Below the pieces are notes generated by a model. That model worked only from the letters and a program-made list of their open reading frames with translations. It had not been told where the DNA came from and searched no databases. Made by a program: the position numbers and the translations under genes. DNA of 64,000 nt, from positions 62,001 to 126,000 of the forward strand of contig NZ_JAAAUC010000009.1 of assembly GCF_009908165.1 (NCBI RefSeq). The letters are read 5' to 3'. Shown one piece after another: positions 53,984 through 62,819 of this stretch. Numbering within the stretch: position 1 is the first letter of the stretch; each line of letters opens with the position of its first letter. This stretch comes from Frigidibacter albus. Lineage in GTDB: Bacteria > Pseudomonadota > Alphaproteobacteria > Rhodobacterales > Rhodobacteraceae.

Positions 53984-55012
53984 TCAGGCCCGTCCCGCAA
54001 CCTCCAGCGGGAACAGCAGTCGCGACACGGTGCCCCCGGCGGCATCCGCGGCCATCGTCAGCTCGGCCCCGATCTGCTGGGCGAACTGGCGAGCGATCTG
54101 CAGGCCAAGGCTGTCCGTCGCCTCGATGGCAAAGCCTTCGGGCAGCCCGACGCCGTCATCCCGCACCTCGAGCAGCGCCTGCTCTCCGACAACCGCCAGC
54201 CGCACCTCGACGCACCCGCTGCGCTCGCCCGGAAACCCGTGCTCGACCGCATTGGACAGGAACTCGGTGGCGATCAACCCCAAAGGGATCGACTGATCCG
54301 GCCCGATCACCACCGGGCAGGTCTCGACCCGGTGCGCGATCCGCCCCTCGGCCCCGGTCGATTGCAGCACGTCATGGGTCATGTCGTGCAAGAACCGCGC
54401 GAAGTCGATCTGCTGCGCGCCCGGGTCATGCAGCATGCGCTGCATCCGCGCCACCAGTGCGATCCGCCCCACCGCATCGTCCAGCGCCCGCTTCGCCGCC
54501 GGGTCGCTGACCCTGCGCCGCTGCAGCTTCAGCAGCGAGGCGACCGCGGCAAGATTGTTCGACACCCGGTGCTGCAGCTCGTGGAACATCAGCTTTCGCG
54601 CCTCGGCCAGCTCGGCGCTGCGCAGCCGTTCCGCCTGCAGCCCCGCCATCGCCCTTTTCATCAGGTGCAGGATCAGGATTTCGGTGCTGGTGATGAAGGC
54701 GTAGAAGGCCAGCGCCACGCCCGAGGCCCCGCCGAGGGCAAACGAGTAGACCGGGGCGATGAAGTAGAACCAGGCCAGGAGCCCGCAGATCACCGCCGCC
54801 GCGACCCCGGGCCACAGGCCGGCGAAGAAGGTGGTCAGGATCACCGCGGGAAAGAAGGTCAGGTAGGGAAATCCCGGCGGCAACGCAGGGTCGAGCCCGT
54901 AGCGCAGCACAAAGGCGACAAGGCAGGCCATGGTGGCAAAAGCCCATCGCCAGACTGCGCTTCGCGGTCTCAAGGACCAGTCACTGATGGCTTGCAGCAT
55001 GATACCCGACAT
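53984..55012 (-). CDS. Membrane sensor histidine kinase (DUF4118 plus HisKA_2-type core)
   Basis: 342-residue protein. Residues about 25-125 hold four hydrophobic segments of the DUF4118 (KdpD-like) type, a membrane sensor without a periplasmic domain. A linker helix follows, then the phospho-acceptor region FHELQHRVSNNLAAVASLLK of the HisKA_2/HWE class, with ATP-binding motifs ATEFLSNAVEHGFPG (N box) and VRDDGVGLPEGF (G1). No response regulator is encoded nearby, so it is an orphan. It is divergent from the amidohydrolase gene with a 168-base gap. Confidence 0.88.
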   Translation of the reverse strand: MSGIMLQAISDWSLRPRSAVWRWAFATMACLVAFVLRYGLDPALPPGFPYLTFFPAVILTTFFAGLWPGVAAAVICGLLAWFYFIAPVYSFALGGASGVALAFYAFITSTEILILHLMKRAMAGLQAERLRSAELAEARKLMFHELQHRVSNNLAAVASLLKLQRRRVSDPAAKRALDDAVGRIALVARMQRMLHDPGAQQIDFARFLHDMTHDVLQSTGAEGRIAHRVETCPVVIGPDQSIPLGLIATEFLSNAVEHGFPGERSGCVEVRLAVVGEQALLEVRDDGVGLPEGFAIEATDSLGLQIARQFAQQIGAELTMAADAAGGTVSRLLFPLEVAGRA

Positions 55013-55180
55013 GTCCCTGAACGATGGTTTCTAGGCTGGGCGCCGGGGCAGTGTCCACAGCGATTGCGGCCCGGAACGCTCCGGGAAAATCGCATTCTCG
55101 CTGACGTCGCGGCAGGGCGCTGGAATCTCGGCGCCCGGCGGGTCAGGATGCGGCGGGGCGATGCAGCGCGAGGGGTCATC

Positions 55181-56593
55181 ATGCAAAACAGCGACAGGGT
55201 CTGGGATCTGGTCGAGGCGCACCGGGCCGAGTATGTGGCGCTGGCCGACCGGGTCTTCGACACGCCCGAGGTGGCCTATGACGAATATGCCTCGGCCGAG
55301 GCGCATCTGCAGGCGCTGCAAGGGACGGGCGCCCGCATCACCCAGGGCCTCGCCGGCATCCCCACCGCGCTGATGGGTGAATGGGGGCAGGGCGGGCCGG
55401 TCATCGCCATCCTGGGCGAGTATGACGCGCTTCCCGCGCTCGGGCAGGAGCCGGGGGTGGCAGAGCCGCGCCCGCTGGGGAATGCCGGGCATGGCTGCGG
55501 GCACAACCTGCTGGGGTCGGCGGCACTGCTGGCGGCGGTGGCGCTGCGCGACTGGCTGGCAGAAACCGGCACGCCGGGGCGCGTGCGTTACTACGGCTGC
55601 CCGGCGGAAGAGGGCGGGGCGGCGAAAACCTTCATGGTCCGCGCCGCCCTCTTTGCCGATGTCGATGCCGCGATCAGCTGGCATCCCGCCGACATGACCG
55701 GCGTGTTCGAGGCGGTGTCGCTCGCCAATACCCGCATCGACTTCACCTTCACCGGCCGCGCCGCCCATGCCGCCGCCTCGCCCGAGCTTGGCCGCTCGGC
55801 GCTGGACGCGGTGGAGCTGATGAACGTCGCCGTCAACTACCTGCGCGAGCATATGCCGGATGATGCCCGCGTGCATTACGCCTATCTGGACGCGGGCGGC
55901 GAGGCGCCGAACGTAGTGCAGGCGAAGGCCACCGTGCGTCAACTGATCCGCACCCGCCGCCTGCGCGACCTGCGCGCGCTGGAGGGCCGCGTGCGCAAGA
56001 TCGCCGAGGGCGCCGCGCTGATGACGGAAACGCAGGTGACGGCCAAGGTGGTCTCGGCAGTGTCGGACCTTCTGGGCAATTCCGTGCTGGACCGGCTGAT
56101 GGAGGGAGAGATGCAGCGCCTCGGGGCGCCCGATTTCGACGCCGCCGACAGGCCCTTTGCCGAGGCAATCCGCGCCACGCTGACGCCCGAGCATATCGCC
56201 GACACCTTCCGCCGCGCCGGGCGCCCGGTGGACCCGGACCTTGCGTTGTGCGATTTCGTCGTGCCGCTGGGGGCCGCGCCGGTGGCGGCGCAAGGCTCCA
56301 CCGATGTCGGCGATGTCAGCTGGGCGGTGCCGACCGTGCAGGCCTGGGTCGCCACCTGCGCCATCGGCACGCCCTTCCACAGCTGGCAGCTGACGGCGCA
56401 GGGCAAATCGCCCGCCGCGCATAAGGGCATGGTCCATGCCGCCAAGATCATGGCCGCTACCGCGCGCGCGCTGTTCACCGGGCCCGAGGTTCTCGCCGCC
56501 GCCAAGGCCGAGCACGCAAGGCACCTGGCGGCCGAGCCCTATATCTGCCCGATGCCGGAGGAGGTGCTGCCCCCGATCCGCCCGCGCCGCTAG
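55181..56593 (+). CDS. M20-family amidohydrolase, AbgB-like
   Basis: 470-residue metallo-amidohydrolase resembling aminobenzoyl-glutamate utilisation protein B and related M20D peptidases. Metal-binding stretches [20 protein letters not shown] and [20 protein letters not shown] are intact, with [13 protein letters not shown] further on and [20 protein letters not shown] near the end. It probably hydrolyses an N-acyl amino acid or p-aminobenzoyl-glutamate. No abgA or abgT is adjacent. The ATG at 55181 has GAGGGG 6 bases upstream. Its stop overlaps the convergent trhO stop. Confidence 0.87.
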   Translation: MQNSDRVWDLVEAHRAEYVALADRVFDTPEVAYDEYASAEAHLQALQGTGARITQGLAGIPTALMGEWGQGGPVIAILGEYDALPALGQEPGVAEPRPLGNAGHGCGHNLLGSAALLAAVALRDWLAETGTPGRVRYYGCPAEEGGAAKTFMVRAALFADVDAAISWHPADMTGVFEAVSLANTRIDFTFTGRAAHAAASPELGRSALDAVELMNVAVNYLREHMPDDARVHYAYLDAGGEAPNVVQAKATVRQLIRTRRLRDLRALEGRVRKIAEGAALMTETQVTAKVVSAVSDLLGNSVLDRLMEGEMQRLGAPDFDAADRPFAEAIRATLTPEHIADTFRRAGRPVDPDLALCDFVVPLGAAPVAAQGSTDVGDVSWAVPTVQAWVATCAIGTPFHSWQLTAQGKSPAAHKGMVHAAKIMAATARALFTGPEVLAAAKAEHARHLAAEPYICPMPEEVLPPIRPRR

Positions 56594-57495
56594 CCCTCGG
56601 GATAACTCTCGGGGCCCCGCTCCCGCGCCAGCCGCATCTGCCGCTCGCGCTCGCGGAACCGGGCGCGGTCTGCATCGGTATGCTCGCCCGCGCAGCGGTG
56701 GCAGGCCACGCCCTGCTCATATTCCGGGCGCAGCTTGTCCTCGGCCGCCAGCGGGCGGCGGCAGGCGTGGCAGAGGTCATACTCCCCCGGCACCAGCCCG
56801 TGCCCGACGCTGACCCGCCGGTCAAAGACGAAGCACTCGCCCTGCCACAGGCTCTCGGCCTCGGGCACCTCCTCGAGGTATTTCAGGATCCCGCCCTTCA
56901 GGTGGAACACCTCGGCCACGCCCTGCGCCAAGAGGTAGTTGGTGGATTTCTCGCAGCGGATGCCGCCTGTGCAGAACATCGCTACCCGCTTGTTGTGGAA
57001 GCGGTGCGCATTCGCCTCCCACCAGGCAGGAAACTCGCGGAAGCTGTGGGTGCCGGGATCGACCGCGCCGGCAAAGCTGCCGATCTCGACCTCATAGTCG
57101 TTGCGGGTGTCGATCAACGCCACGTCCGGCGCCTCGATCAGCGCGTTCCAGTCGGCGGGATCCACGTAGCGCCCGGTTGCCGCCAGCGGGTCCACATCGG
57201 GCTGGCCCATCGTCACGATCTCGCGCTTCAGCCGCACCTTCAGCCGGTCGAAGGGCATGGTCTCGGCCGGGCTCTCCTTCCACTCGAGGCCCTCACAGCC
57301 GGGCAGGGCGCGCAGATGCGCCAGCACGGTGTCGATGCCGGCCCGGGTGCCGGCGATGGTGCCGTTGATCCCCTCGGGCGCCAGCAGCAGCGTGCCCCTG
57401 ACCCCCGCCGCCTCGCCACAGGCCAGCAGCGGCCCGCGCAGGCGCGCCGGGTCGGGCAGGCGGGTGAACTGGTAGAGCGCGGCAACGGTGAGCAT
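56590..57495 (-). CDS. trhO: tRNA uridine-34 hydroxylase TrhO (rhodanese-like)
   Basis: 301-residue protein of the YceA/TrhO family, which hydroxylates U34 of some tRNAs on the way to 5-methoxyuridine. The N-terminal [20 protein letters not shown] and [20 protein letters not shown] are standard; the rhodanese domain has [20 protein letters not shown] and the active Cys in [17 protein letters not shown]. The C-terminus has zinc-ribbon-like Cys pairs (LCHAC and VACHRC). The ATG at 57495 is chosen. Its stop overlaps that of the facing amidohydrolase gene. Confidence 0.93.
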   Translation of the reverse strand: MLTVAALYQFTRLPDPARLRGPLLACGEAAGVRGTLLLAPEGINGTIAGTRAGIDTVLAHLRALPGCEGLEWKESPAETMPFDRLKVRLKREIVTMGQPDVDPLAATGRYVDPADWNALIEAPDVALIDTRNDYEVEIGSFAGAVDPGTHSFREFPAWWEANAHRFHNKRVAMFCTGGIRCEKSTNYLLAQGVAEVFHLKGGILKYLEEVPEAESLWQGECFVFDRRVSVGHGLVPGEYDLCHACRRPLAAEDKLRPEYEQGVACHRCAGEHTDADRARFRERERQMRLARERGPESYPEG

Positions 57496-57933
57496 GGCGC
57501 GCTGATATGCGATCGGCGTGGGAGGGTGCAAGGGTGGGGGTAGGGGGGCGGCTTGAACCGATCAGCGGCAGGAGCGGCTTTTGCCGTACCGCCTGCATCG
57601 CTGCCTTGGCGAAGGCCATCGCCTTCGCCACGCTATGCCCTCGCCCCTTCACCGGACGGGCCTCAAAGGCCCGGCCAGCGCCCGCCCCGCCCTTGGCGGG
57701 CGCTTCTCGCCCACCAGGTCGGGCGCTGTCCTCCCCCGGTCTCTCGCGGCCAGCGGCGCCGGGAGCATCTGTCCCGCACGGGCGGGGGCGAGGCAGTGCC
57801 TCGCCTGTTCCCGCCCGAACAGACCGACGCGAAGCCCGATAAGGGGACGCAACGCCAATCCTCCCCCACACCCCCCCGCCATTGACGCCGCCCAACCCCA
57901 CCCCTACCAAGGACAAAATGGCCGGAGAACGAG
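57496..57933. other. 438-base gene-free gap with four strong palindromes
   Basis: No credible gene. Palindromes: TGGCGAAGGC/GCCTTCGCCA (57607-57630, 4-base loop); CGGGCCT/AGGCCCG (57657-57673); AGCGCCCGCC/GGCGGGCGCT (57677-57704); and a nested one, outer CGGGCGGG/CCCGCCCG and inner GGCGAGGC/GCCTCGCC (57779-57817). They fill about half the gap. This may be a structured RNA, a cluster of extragenic palindromes, or the pncA leader plus trhO promoter. Confidence 0.6.
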
Positions 57934-58542
57934 ATGCCCGCATCCGACACAGCCCTGATCGTCATCGACGTCCAGACCGATTTCTGCCCCGGCGGCGCAT
58001 TGGCGGTGGCCGAAGGCGACGCCATCATCCCCATCCTCAACGCCATGATGCCGGACTTCGCCGCCGTCATCCTCACCCAGGACTGGCACCCGGCAAGCCA
58101 CTCCAGCTTCGCCGCCAACCACCCCGGCGCCGCTCCCTTTTCCCTGACCGACATGCCCTACGGCCCCCAGGTCCTCTGGCCCACCCATTGCGTGCAAGGC
58201 ACCCAGGGCGCCGCGTTCCACCCCGCGCTACACACCGGCCGCGCCGACATGATCCTCCGCAAGGGCTTCCGCCCCCAGATCGACAGCTATTCCGCCTTCT
58301 TCGAGAATGACCGGACCACCCCCACCGGCCTCGAAGGCTACCTGCGGGAGCGAGGCGCCAGCCGCCTCGTCCTCGCCGGCCTCGCCACCGATTTCTGCGT
58401 CGCCTATTCCGCGCTCGATGCCGCCCGGCTCGGCTTTGCTGTCACCGTCCGGCTGGATGCCTGCCGCGCCATCGACCTGGCCGGCTCGCTCGCCGCCGCC
58501 CTCACCCAGATGCGCGCCGCCGGCGTCGTGCTGGAGGGCTGA
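57934..58542 (+). CDS. pncA: Nicotinamidase
   Basis: 202-residue isochorismatase-fold enzyme that deamidates nicotinamide to nicotinate. The catalytic Asp is in VIDVQTDFCPGGAL, the Lys in ILRKGFRP and the Cys in GLATDFCVAYSALD; the metal site is in QDWHPASHSSFA. The start ATG at 57934 has GGAGAACGAG upstream. It is followed after 3 bases by pncB, the next step of NAD salvage. Confidence 0.95.
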   Translation: MPASDTALIVIDVQTDFCPGGALAVAEGDAIIPILNAMMPDFAAVILTQDWHPASHSSFAANHPGAAPFSLTDMPYGPQVLWPTHCVQGTQGAAFHPALHTGRADMILRKGFRPQIDSYSAFFENDRTTPTGLEGYLRERGASRLVLAGLATDFCVAYSALDAARLGFAVTVRLDACRAIDLAGSLAAALTQMRAAGVVLEG

Positions 58543-58545
58543 CCG

Positions 58546-59835
58546 ATGGACATCGCCGCCCGCGTCTATGCCCATAAGTGGAAGATCGACCCCATCGTCC
58601 GGTCGCTGATCGACACCGACTTCTACAAGCTGCTGATGTGCCAGTCGATCTTCCGCAACAGCCCCGACGCCAATGTCACCTTCAGCCTGATCAACCGCAC
58701 CCAATCCATCCGCCTCGCCGATCTGGTGGACGAGGGCGAGTTGCGCGAACAGCTGGACCATATCCGCGGCCTGTCGCTGACCCGCGGCGAGTCCACCTAC
58801 CTGCGCGGCAACACCTTCTACGGCAAGCGCCAGATGTTCCGCCCCGACTTCATGGAGTGGTTCGAGGCGCTGCGCCTGCCGCCCTACCACCTTGAAAAGC
58901 GCGACGGCCAGTATGAGCTGACCTTCGAGGGCAAATGGCCCGAGGTGATGCTCTGGGAAATCCCGGCGCTGGCGGTGCTGATGGAGCTGCGCTCGCGCGC
59001 GGTGATGAAAAGCATGGGCAAGTTCGAGCTGCAGGTGCTCTACGCCCGCGCCATGACCAAGCTGTGGAGCAAGGTCGAACGCCTGCGCGAGATCGAGGGC
59101 CTGAAGCTGGCCGATTTCGGCACCCGCCGCCGCCACGGCTTCCTGTGGCAGGACTGGTGCGTGCAGGCGATGATGGAGGGGCTGGGGCCCAAGTTCATCG
59201 GCACCTCCAACTGCCTGATCGCCATGCGCCGCGATATCGAGGCGATTGGCACCAATGCCCACGAACTGCCCATGGTGCAGGCGGCACTGGCCGACACCGA
59301 CGAGGACCTGCTGCAGGCGCCCTACCGGGTTCTGGCCGACTGGCATGAAGAGCATGAGGGCAACCTGCGCATCATCCTGCCTGACACCTATGGCACCGAG
59401 GGCTTCTTGCGCCGCGCGCCGGACTGGCTGGCGGGCTGGACGGGCATCCGCATCGACTCGGGCGACCCGGCTGGCGGCGCGGAAAGCGCCATCGCCTGGT
59501 GGAAAGCGCGCGGGGAAGACCCCACGCGCAAGCTGGTGATCTTCTCCGACGGGCTCGATGTCGAGAAGATGGAAGAGCTGCAGGCGCGGTTCGCCTGCCG
59601 CGTCCGCGTCAGCTTTGGCTGGGGCACTCTGATGACCAACGATTTCCGCGGCCTCGTGCCCGGCGATGCGCTGGCGCCGTTCAGCCTGGTGTGCAAGGCG
59701 GTCAGCGTCAACGGCCGGCCCACGGTCAAGCTGTCGGACAACCCCAACAAGGCGATGGGCCCGGCGGAGGAGGTCGCGCGCTACAAGCGGGTGTTCGGCG
59801 TGGGCGATCAGGCGGCGATGGACGTGGTGGTTTAG
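58546..59835 (+). CDS. pncB: Nicotinate phosphoribosyltransferase
   Basis: 429-residue type II phosphoribosyltransferase that makes nicotinate mononucleotide from nicotinate and PRPP. Family motifs: [20 protein letters not shown] near the start, [35 protein letters not shown] with the regulatory His region following (NAHELPMVQ), and [11 protein letters not shown]. It forms a pncA-pncB operon and converges on the phosphate transporter gene with a 3-base gap. Confidence 0.96.
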   Translation: MDIAARVYAHKWKIDPIVRSLIDTDFYKLLMCQSIFRNSPDANVTFSLINRTQSIRLADLVDEGELREQLDHIRGLSLTRGESTYLRGNTFYGKRQMFRPDFMEWFEALRLPPYHLEKRDGQYELTFEGKWPEVMLWEIPALAVLMELRSRAVMKSMGKFELQVLYARAMTKLWSKVERLREIEGLKLADFGTRRRHGFLWQDWCVQAMMEGLGPKFIGTSNCLIAMRRDIEAIGTNAHELPMVQAALADTDEDLLQAPYRVLADWHEEHEGNLRIILPDTYGTEGFLRRAPDWLAGWTGIRIDSGDPAGGAESAIAWWKARGEDPTRKLVIFSDGLDVEKMEELQARFACRVRVSFGWGTLMTNDFRGLVPGDALAPFSLVCKAVSVNGRPTVKLSDNPNKAMGPAEEVARYKRVFGVGDQAAMDVVV

Positions 59836-59838
59836 GGC

Positions 59839-61290
59839 CTACCCGGCCAATCCGCGCAGCAGCAGGAACACCATCGCCGCCAGCGCGCCGGCGGCGGGCA
59901 CCGTCACCACCCAGGCCGCCACCACCGTCACCACATGCGACCGGCGCACCAGCTTGCGCCGCCGCCGCTCTTCGGGCGGAATCGCCCCTGCCGTGGCCGG
60001 GCTGCGGCCTTGCCGCGCATTGTCCCATTCGCGGTAGAACCCCACCCCGAACACCGCGCCCACGGCGGTATGGGTGGTGCTGACCGGCAGCCCCAGCCAC
60101 GAGGCCACGATCACCGTCACCGCCGCCGCCAGCGCCACGCAATAGGCGCGCACCTCGTTCAGTCGGGTGATTTCAGAACCGACAAGCCGGATCAGTTTGG
60201 GCCCGAACAGGATCAGTCCGACCGAGATGCCGAGGGCGCCGATGCCCATCACCCAGACCGGGATCTGCACCGCGGCGGCCACATCGCCGGAACTCGCGGT
60301 CTTCACGATGGCTGCCAAGGGGCCCACCACATTCGCCACGTCATTGGCGCCGTGCGCGAAGGACAGCAGCGCCGCCGACAGGATCAGCGGCAGCGCGAAC
60401 AGCCTGCGCAGCGACCGGCGGCGGTTCTCCAGCCCCGCGGCCTGCCGGCGCACCAGTGGCCCGGCCCCCGCCCAGCCAGCCAGCCCCGCACCCATGCCAA
60501 AGGCCAGCGCGGCGCGCGGATTGACCACCCAGACATGGCTCAGCGCCTGCATTGCCAGATAGGTGCCGAACGTTCCCGCCATCACCCCGATCAGCGCCGG
60601 CACCCACCGCCGCGCGGCGGCCAGGACATCCTCGGCATCCATGATCCGCGCCTTGATGAAGGCGAGGATCAGCGCCGCAAGCAGCCCGGCCAGCAGCGGC
60701 GAGATCATCCAGCTGGCCGCAATCGCCCCCAGCTGCGGCCAGTTCACCGCCGCAACGCCTGCCGCCGCAACCCCGGCGCCGGCCACGCCCCCCACCACCG
60801 AATGCGTTGTGGACACCGGCGCCCCCAGCAGCGTCGCCAGGTTGATCCAGACCGCCGCCGCGACCAGCGCCGCCATCATCAGCCAGACGAACACCTGCGG
60901 ATCGGCCACCGCGCCCGGTGCCACGATCCCGCCCGAGATCGTCGCCACCACCTCGCCGCCCGCCAGCACGGCGCCCAGGGTCTCGAACACCGCGGCGATG
61001 GCCAGCGCCCATCCCATGCTCAGCGCCTTGGCTCCCACCGCCGGGCCCATGTTGTTGGCCACGTCATTGGCGCCGATGTTCAGCGCCATATAGGCGCCCA
61101 CCGCCGCCGCCGCGACGATGACCAGCCCCGAGGGCGCCGCCCCGGTCACCACCGCCGCCACCAGAGTCGCCAGCACGATGAACACCAGCGCCAGCCCCGG
61201 CGCCACCAGTGGGCGCGAGACGAACAGCGCGCCTTCCTCCAGCGCGCCGATGCGGTCCAGATCCTTGTCGAGGGCTTTCCAGCGGGTCAT
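59839..61290 (-). CDS. Inorganic phosphate transporter, PiT family
   Basis: 483-residue membrane protein with around ten hydrophobic segments. The two inverted PiT halves are visible: GANDVANNMGPAVGAKALSM in the first and FAHGANDVANVVGPLAAIVK in the second, with GLPVSTTHTAVGAVFGVGF and GAPVSTTHSVVGGVAGAGV repeats. These low-affinity transporters move metal-phosphate with protons. No PhoU gene is adjacent. The N-terminal cytoplasmic stretch is longer than in E. coli PitA. Confidence 0.92.
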   Translation of the reverse strand: MTRWKALDKDLDRIGALEEGALFVSRPLVAPGLALVFIVLATLVAAVVTGAAPSGLVIVAAAAVGAYMALNIGANDVANNMGPAVGAKALSMGWALAIAAVFETLGAVLAGGEVVATISGGIVAPGAVADPQVFVWLMMAALVAAAVWINLATLLGAPVSTTHSVVGGVAGAGVAAAGVAAVNWPQLGAIAASWMISPLLAGLLAALILAFIKARIMDAEDVLAAARRWVPALIGVMAGTFGTYLAMQALSHVWVVNPRAALAFGMGAGLAGWAGAGPLVRRQAAGLENRRRSLRRLFALPLILSAALLSFAHGANDVANVVGPLAAIVKTASSGDVAAAVQIPVWVMGIGALGISVGLILFGPKLIRLVGSEITRLNEVRAYCVALAAAVTVIVASWLGLPVSTTHTAVGAVFGVGFYREWDNARQGRSPATAGAIPPEERRRRKLVRRSHVVTVVAAWVVTVPAAGALAAMVFLLLRGLAG

Positions 61291-61353
61291 GGGCGTGGCA
61301 GGGGGCTGAGGGGCAGGGTCAATCGGTCATCCGTCGCAATGAAGTTACGGCGG

Positions 61354-61845
61354 TTACGTCGGCCCGCCCGTGTTCACAACCTCCAATCGCGCGGGAAGGT
61401 CCGCCAGCAGCGCCGCAAGCTCGGGCTCCTTCACCATCGCTGCCGCCACTGCCGGCGTCACCCAGGCCAGCTTGCGGCGGCCTTCCTCGGGGTAGCCCTT
61501 CTCCATCCGCCGCACCTGCACCGGGTAGACCGCCACCTTCACCCGCCGCGCCAGCCCGGCGCGGCTACGCTTGGCGTAGCCGTAATGCCCCACCGGGTCA
61601 TGGGCCACCGCGCCGTTCACCCCCGCCTCTTCCCAGGCCTCGCGCAGTGCCGCCCCGCCCAGACTGCGCCCGCGCATCGGCCAGCCCTTGGGCAGCACCC
61701 ATCGCCCGGTGTCGAGGCTGGTGATCAGCAGCAGCTCCTGCACGCCGCCCCGCTCGCGCAGGCACAGGGCCGCGACCTGCAGCCGCGGCGGGCGCCGGCC
61801 CATGAGCGCGGTCAGCGCGCCCAGAAGGGCGAAGCCCCACTTCAC
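61354..61845 (-). CDS. NUDIX hydrolase with a variant Nudix box
   Basis: 163-residue protein with a hydrophobic N-terminus (ALLGALTALMG) and a Nudix fold. The Nudix box reads KGWPMRGRSLGGAALREAWE with EEAGV after it: the REx2EExG part is intact, but the first Glu (GX5E) is Arg. The domain otherwise resembles diphosphoinositol-polyphosphate-type hydrolases. The GTG at 61845 overlaps the upstream kinase-like gene's stop; the longer frame runs inside that gene. Substrate unknown. Confidence 0.8.
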   Translation of the reverse strand: MKWGFALLGALTALMGRRPPRLQVAALCLRERGGVQELLLITSLDTGRWVLPKGWPMRGRSLGGAALREAWEEAGVNGAVAHDPVGHYGYAKRSRAGLARRVKVAVYPVQVRRMEKGYPEEGRRKLAWVTPAVAAAMVKEPELAALLADLPARLEVVNTGGPT

Positions 61846-62819
61846 AGCCCCAGCTCCCAGGGCGCGGTGCCGTCCAGCACATGCCGCGCCATCCGCAGCG
61901 CCCGCCCGGCATAGAAGCGTTGGCGCGGGTCGTCCGGCCCCGCGCGGCTGGCGATCCACCCGGCCGAGGCGCAGCAGCGCAGCATCACGAACAGCGCCAG
62001 CCGCCCCGGAGCCAGCGTCCGCGTCTCGCGGTAGCCCGCCACCAGCGTCGCCGCCAGATCCGGCAGCGCCGGCTCCTCGAGGCTCTGCACCAGCGCGGTG
62101 GCAAGGTCGTAATGCCGGAAGCCAAAGCCGGAATCGTCGAAGTCGATCAGCGCCAGCTGGCCGTCATGGCACAGCACATTCTCGCGCAGCACATCGGCAT
62201 GGATCAGCCCGAAGTCACAGCCTTCGGCGCGGACCTCCGCCAGCATCTGCCGCGCCACGTCACGCGCCTCCAGCATCAGCGCCCGTTCCCCGGGCGCAAA
62301 GGCCGGGCTCTCCCAGAACCGCCCCCACAGCGCCGCCTCGCCCAGAAATCCGTCCTCGTCCCAGCTTGGCCGCGCAAACCCCGGCGGCAGCATCATCGCA
62401 TCCGTCCCGTCATGCAGACGCGCGATCAAGGCGCCGAGGTCGTGCATCCGCGCTGCCTGATCCGCCGCACTGCCCGGCAGCGGCGCCTCGGCGGAGCCAA
62501 GCGGCTCACCCTCCAGCCAGCCCACACAGGACACACAGCGCCCGTCCAGCGCCTCGACCAGCGCGCCCGACAGGGCAGGCAGCGGCGCGGGCACCCGCAG
62601 CCCCGCCGCCGCCAGCCCCTGCATCCAGCACAGCTCGCTCTCGATCCCGGCCACGGTCTGATAGCCGGGCCGGTGCAGGCGCAGCGCCGCGCGCGGCCCC
62701 TGCGCCAGCCGCACCTCGAACACGATATTCTCGCGGTTCTTCACCAGCCGCGGCGCCCCGCCGCCGCCCCACAGCGCCAGCGCCCGGCCTGCCAGTTCCA
62801 GCGCCTCGGCATCGGTCAT
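61842..62819 (-). CDS. APH-family small-molecule kinase (hydroxylysine-kinase-like)
   Basis: 325-residue kinase of the aminoglycoside/choline kinase fold. The catalytic loop is FGLIHADVLRENVLCHDGQL and the metal loop LIDFDDSGFGFRHYDLATAL (Asp-Phe-Asp-Asp). ENIVFEVRLAQGPRAALRLH corresponds to the nucleotide-binding strand. It overlaps the class III aminotransferase upstream. Kinases beside such PLP enzymes often phosphorylate an amino alcohol or hydroxylysine, which the partner then cleaves; that is inference here. Confidence 0.82.
   Translation of the reverse strand: MTDAEALELAGRALALWGGGGAPRLVKNRENIVFEVRLAQGPRAALRLHRPGYQTVAGIESELCWMQGLAAAGLRVPAPLPALSGALVEALDGRCVSCVGWLEGEPLGSAEAPLPGSAADQAARMHDLGALIARLHDGTDAMMLPPGFARPSWDEDGFLGEAALWGRFWESPAFAPGERALMLEARDVARQMLAEVRAEGCDFGLIHADVLRENVLCHDGQLALIDFDDSGFGFRHYDLATALVQSLEEPALPDLAATLVAGYRETRTLAPGRLALFVMLRCCASAGWIASRAGPDDPRQRFYAGRALRMARHVLDGTAPWELGL

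Noticed and set aside
57496-57933. NAD-sensing riboswitch before pncA
   Set aside because: The palindromes do not fit any NAD riboswitch layout I know, and most lie over 100 bases from the start codon. Left as unexplained structure.
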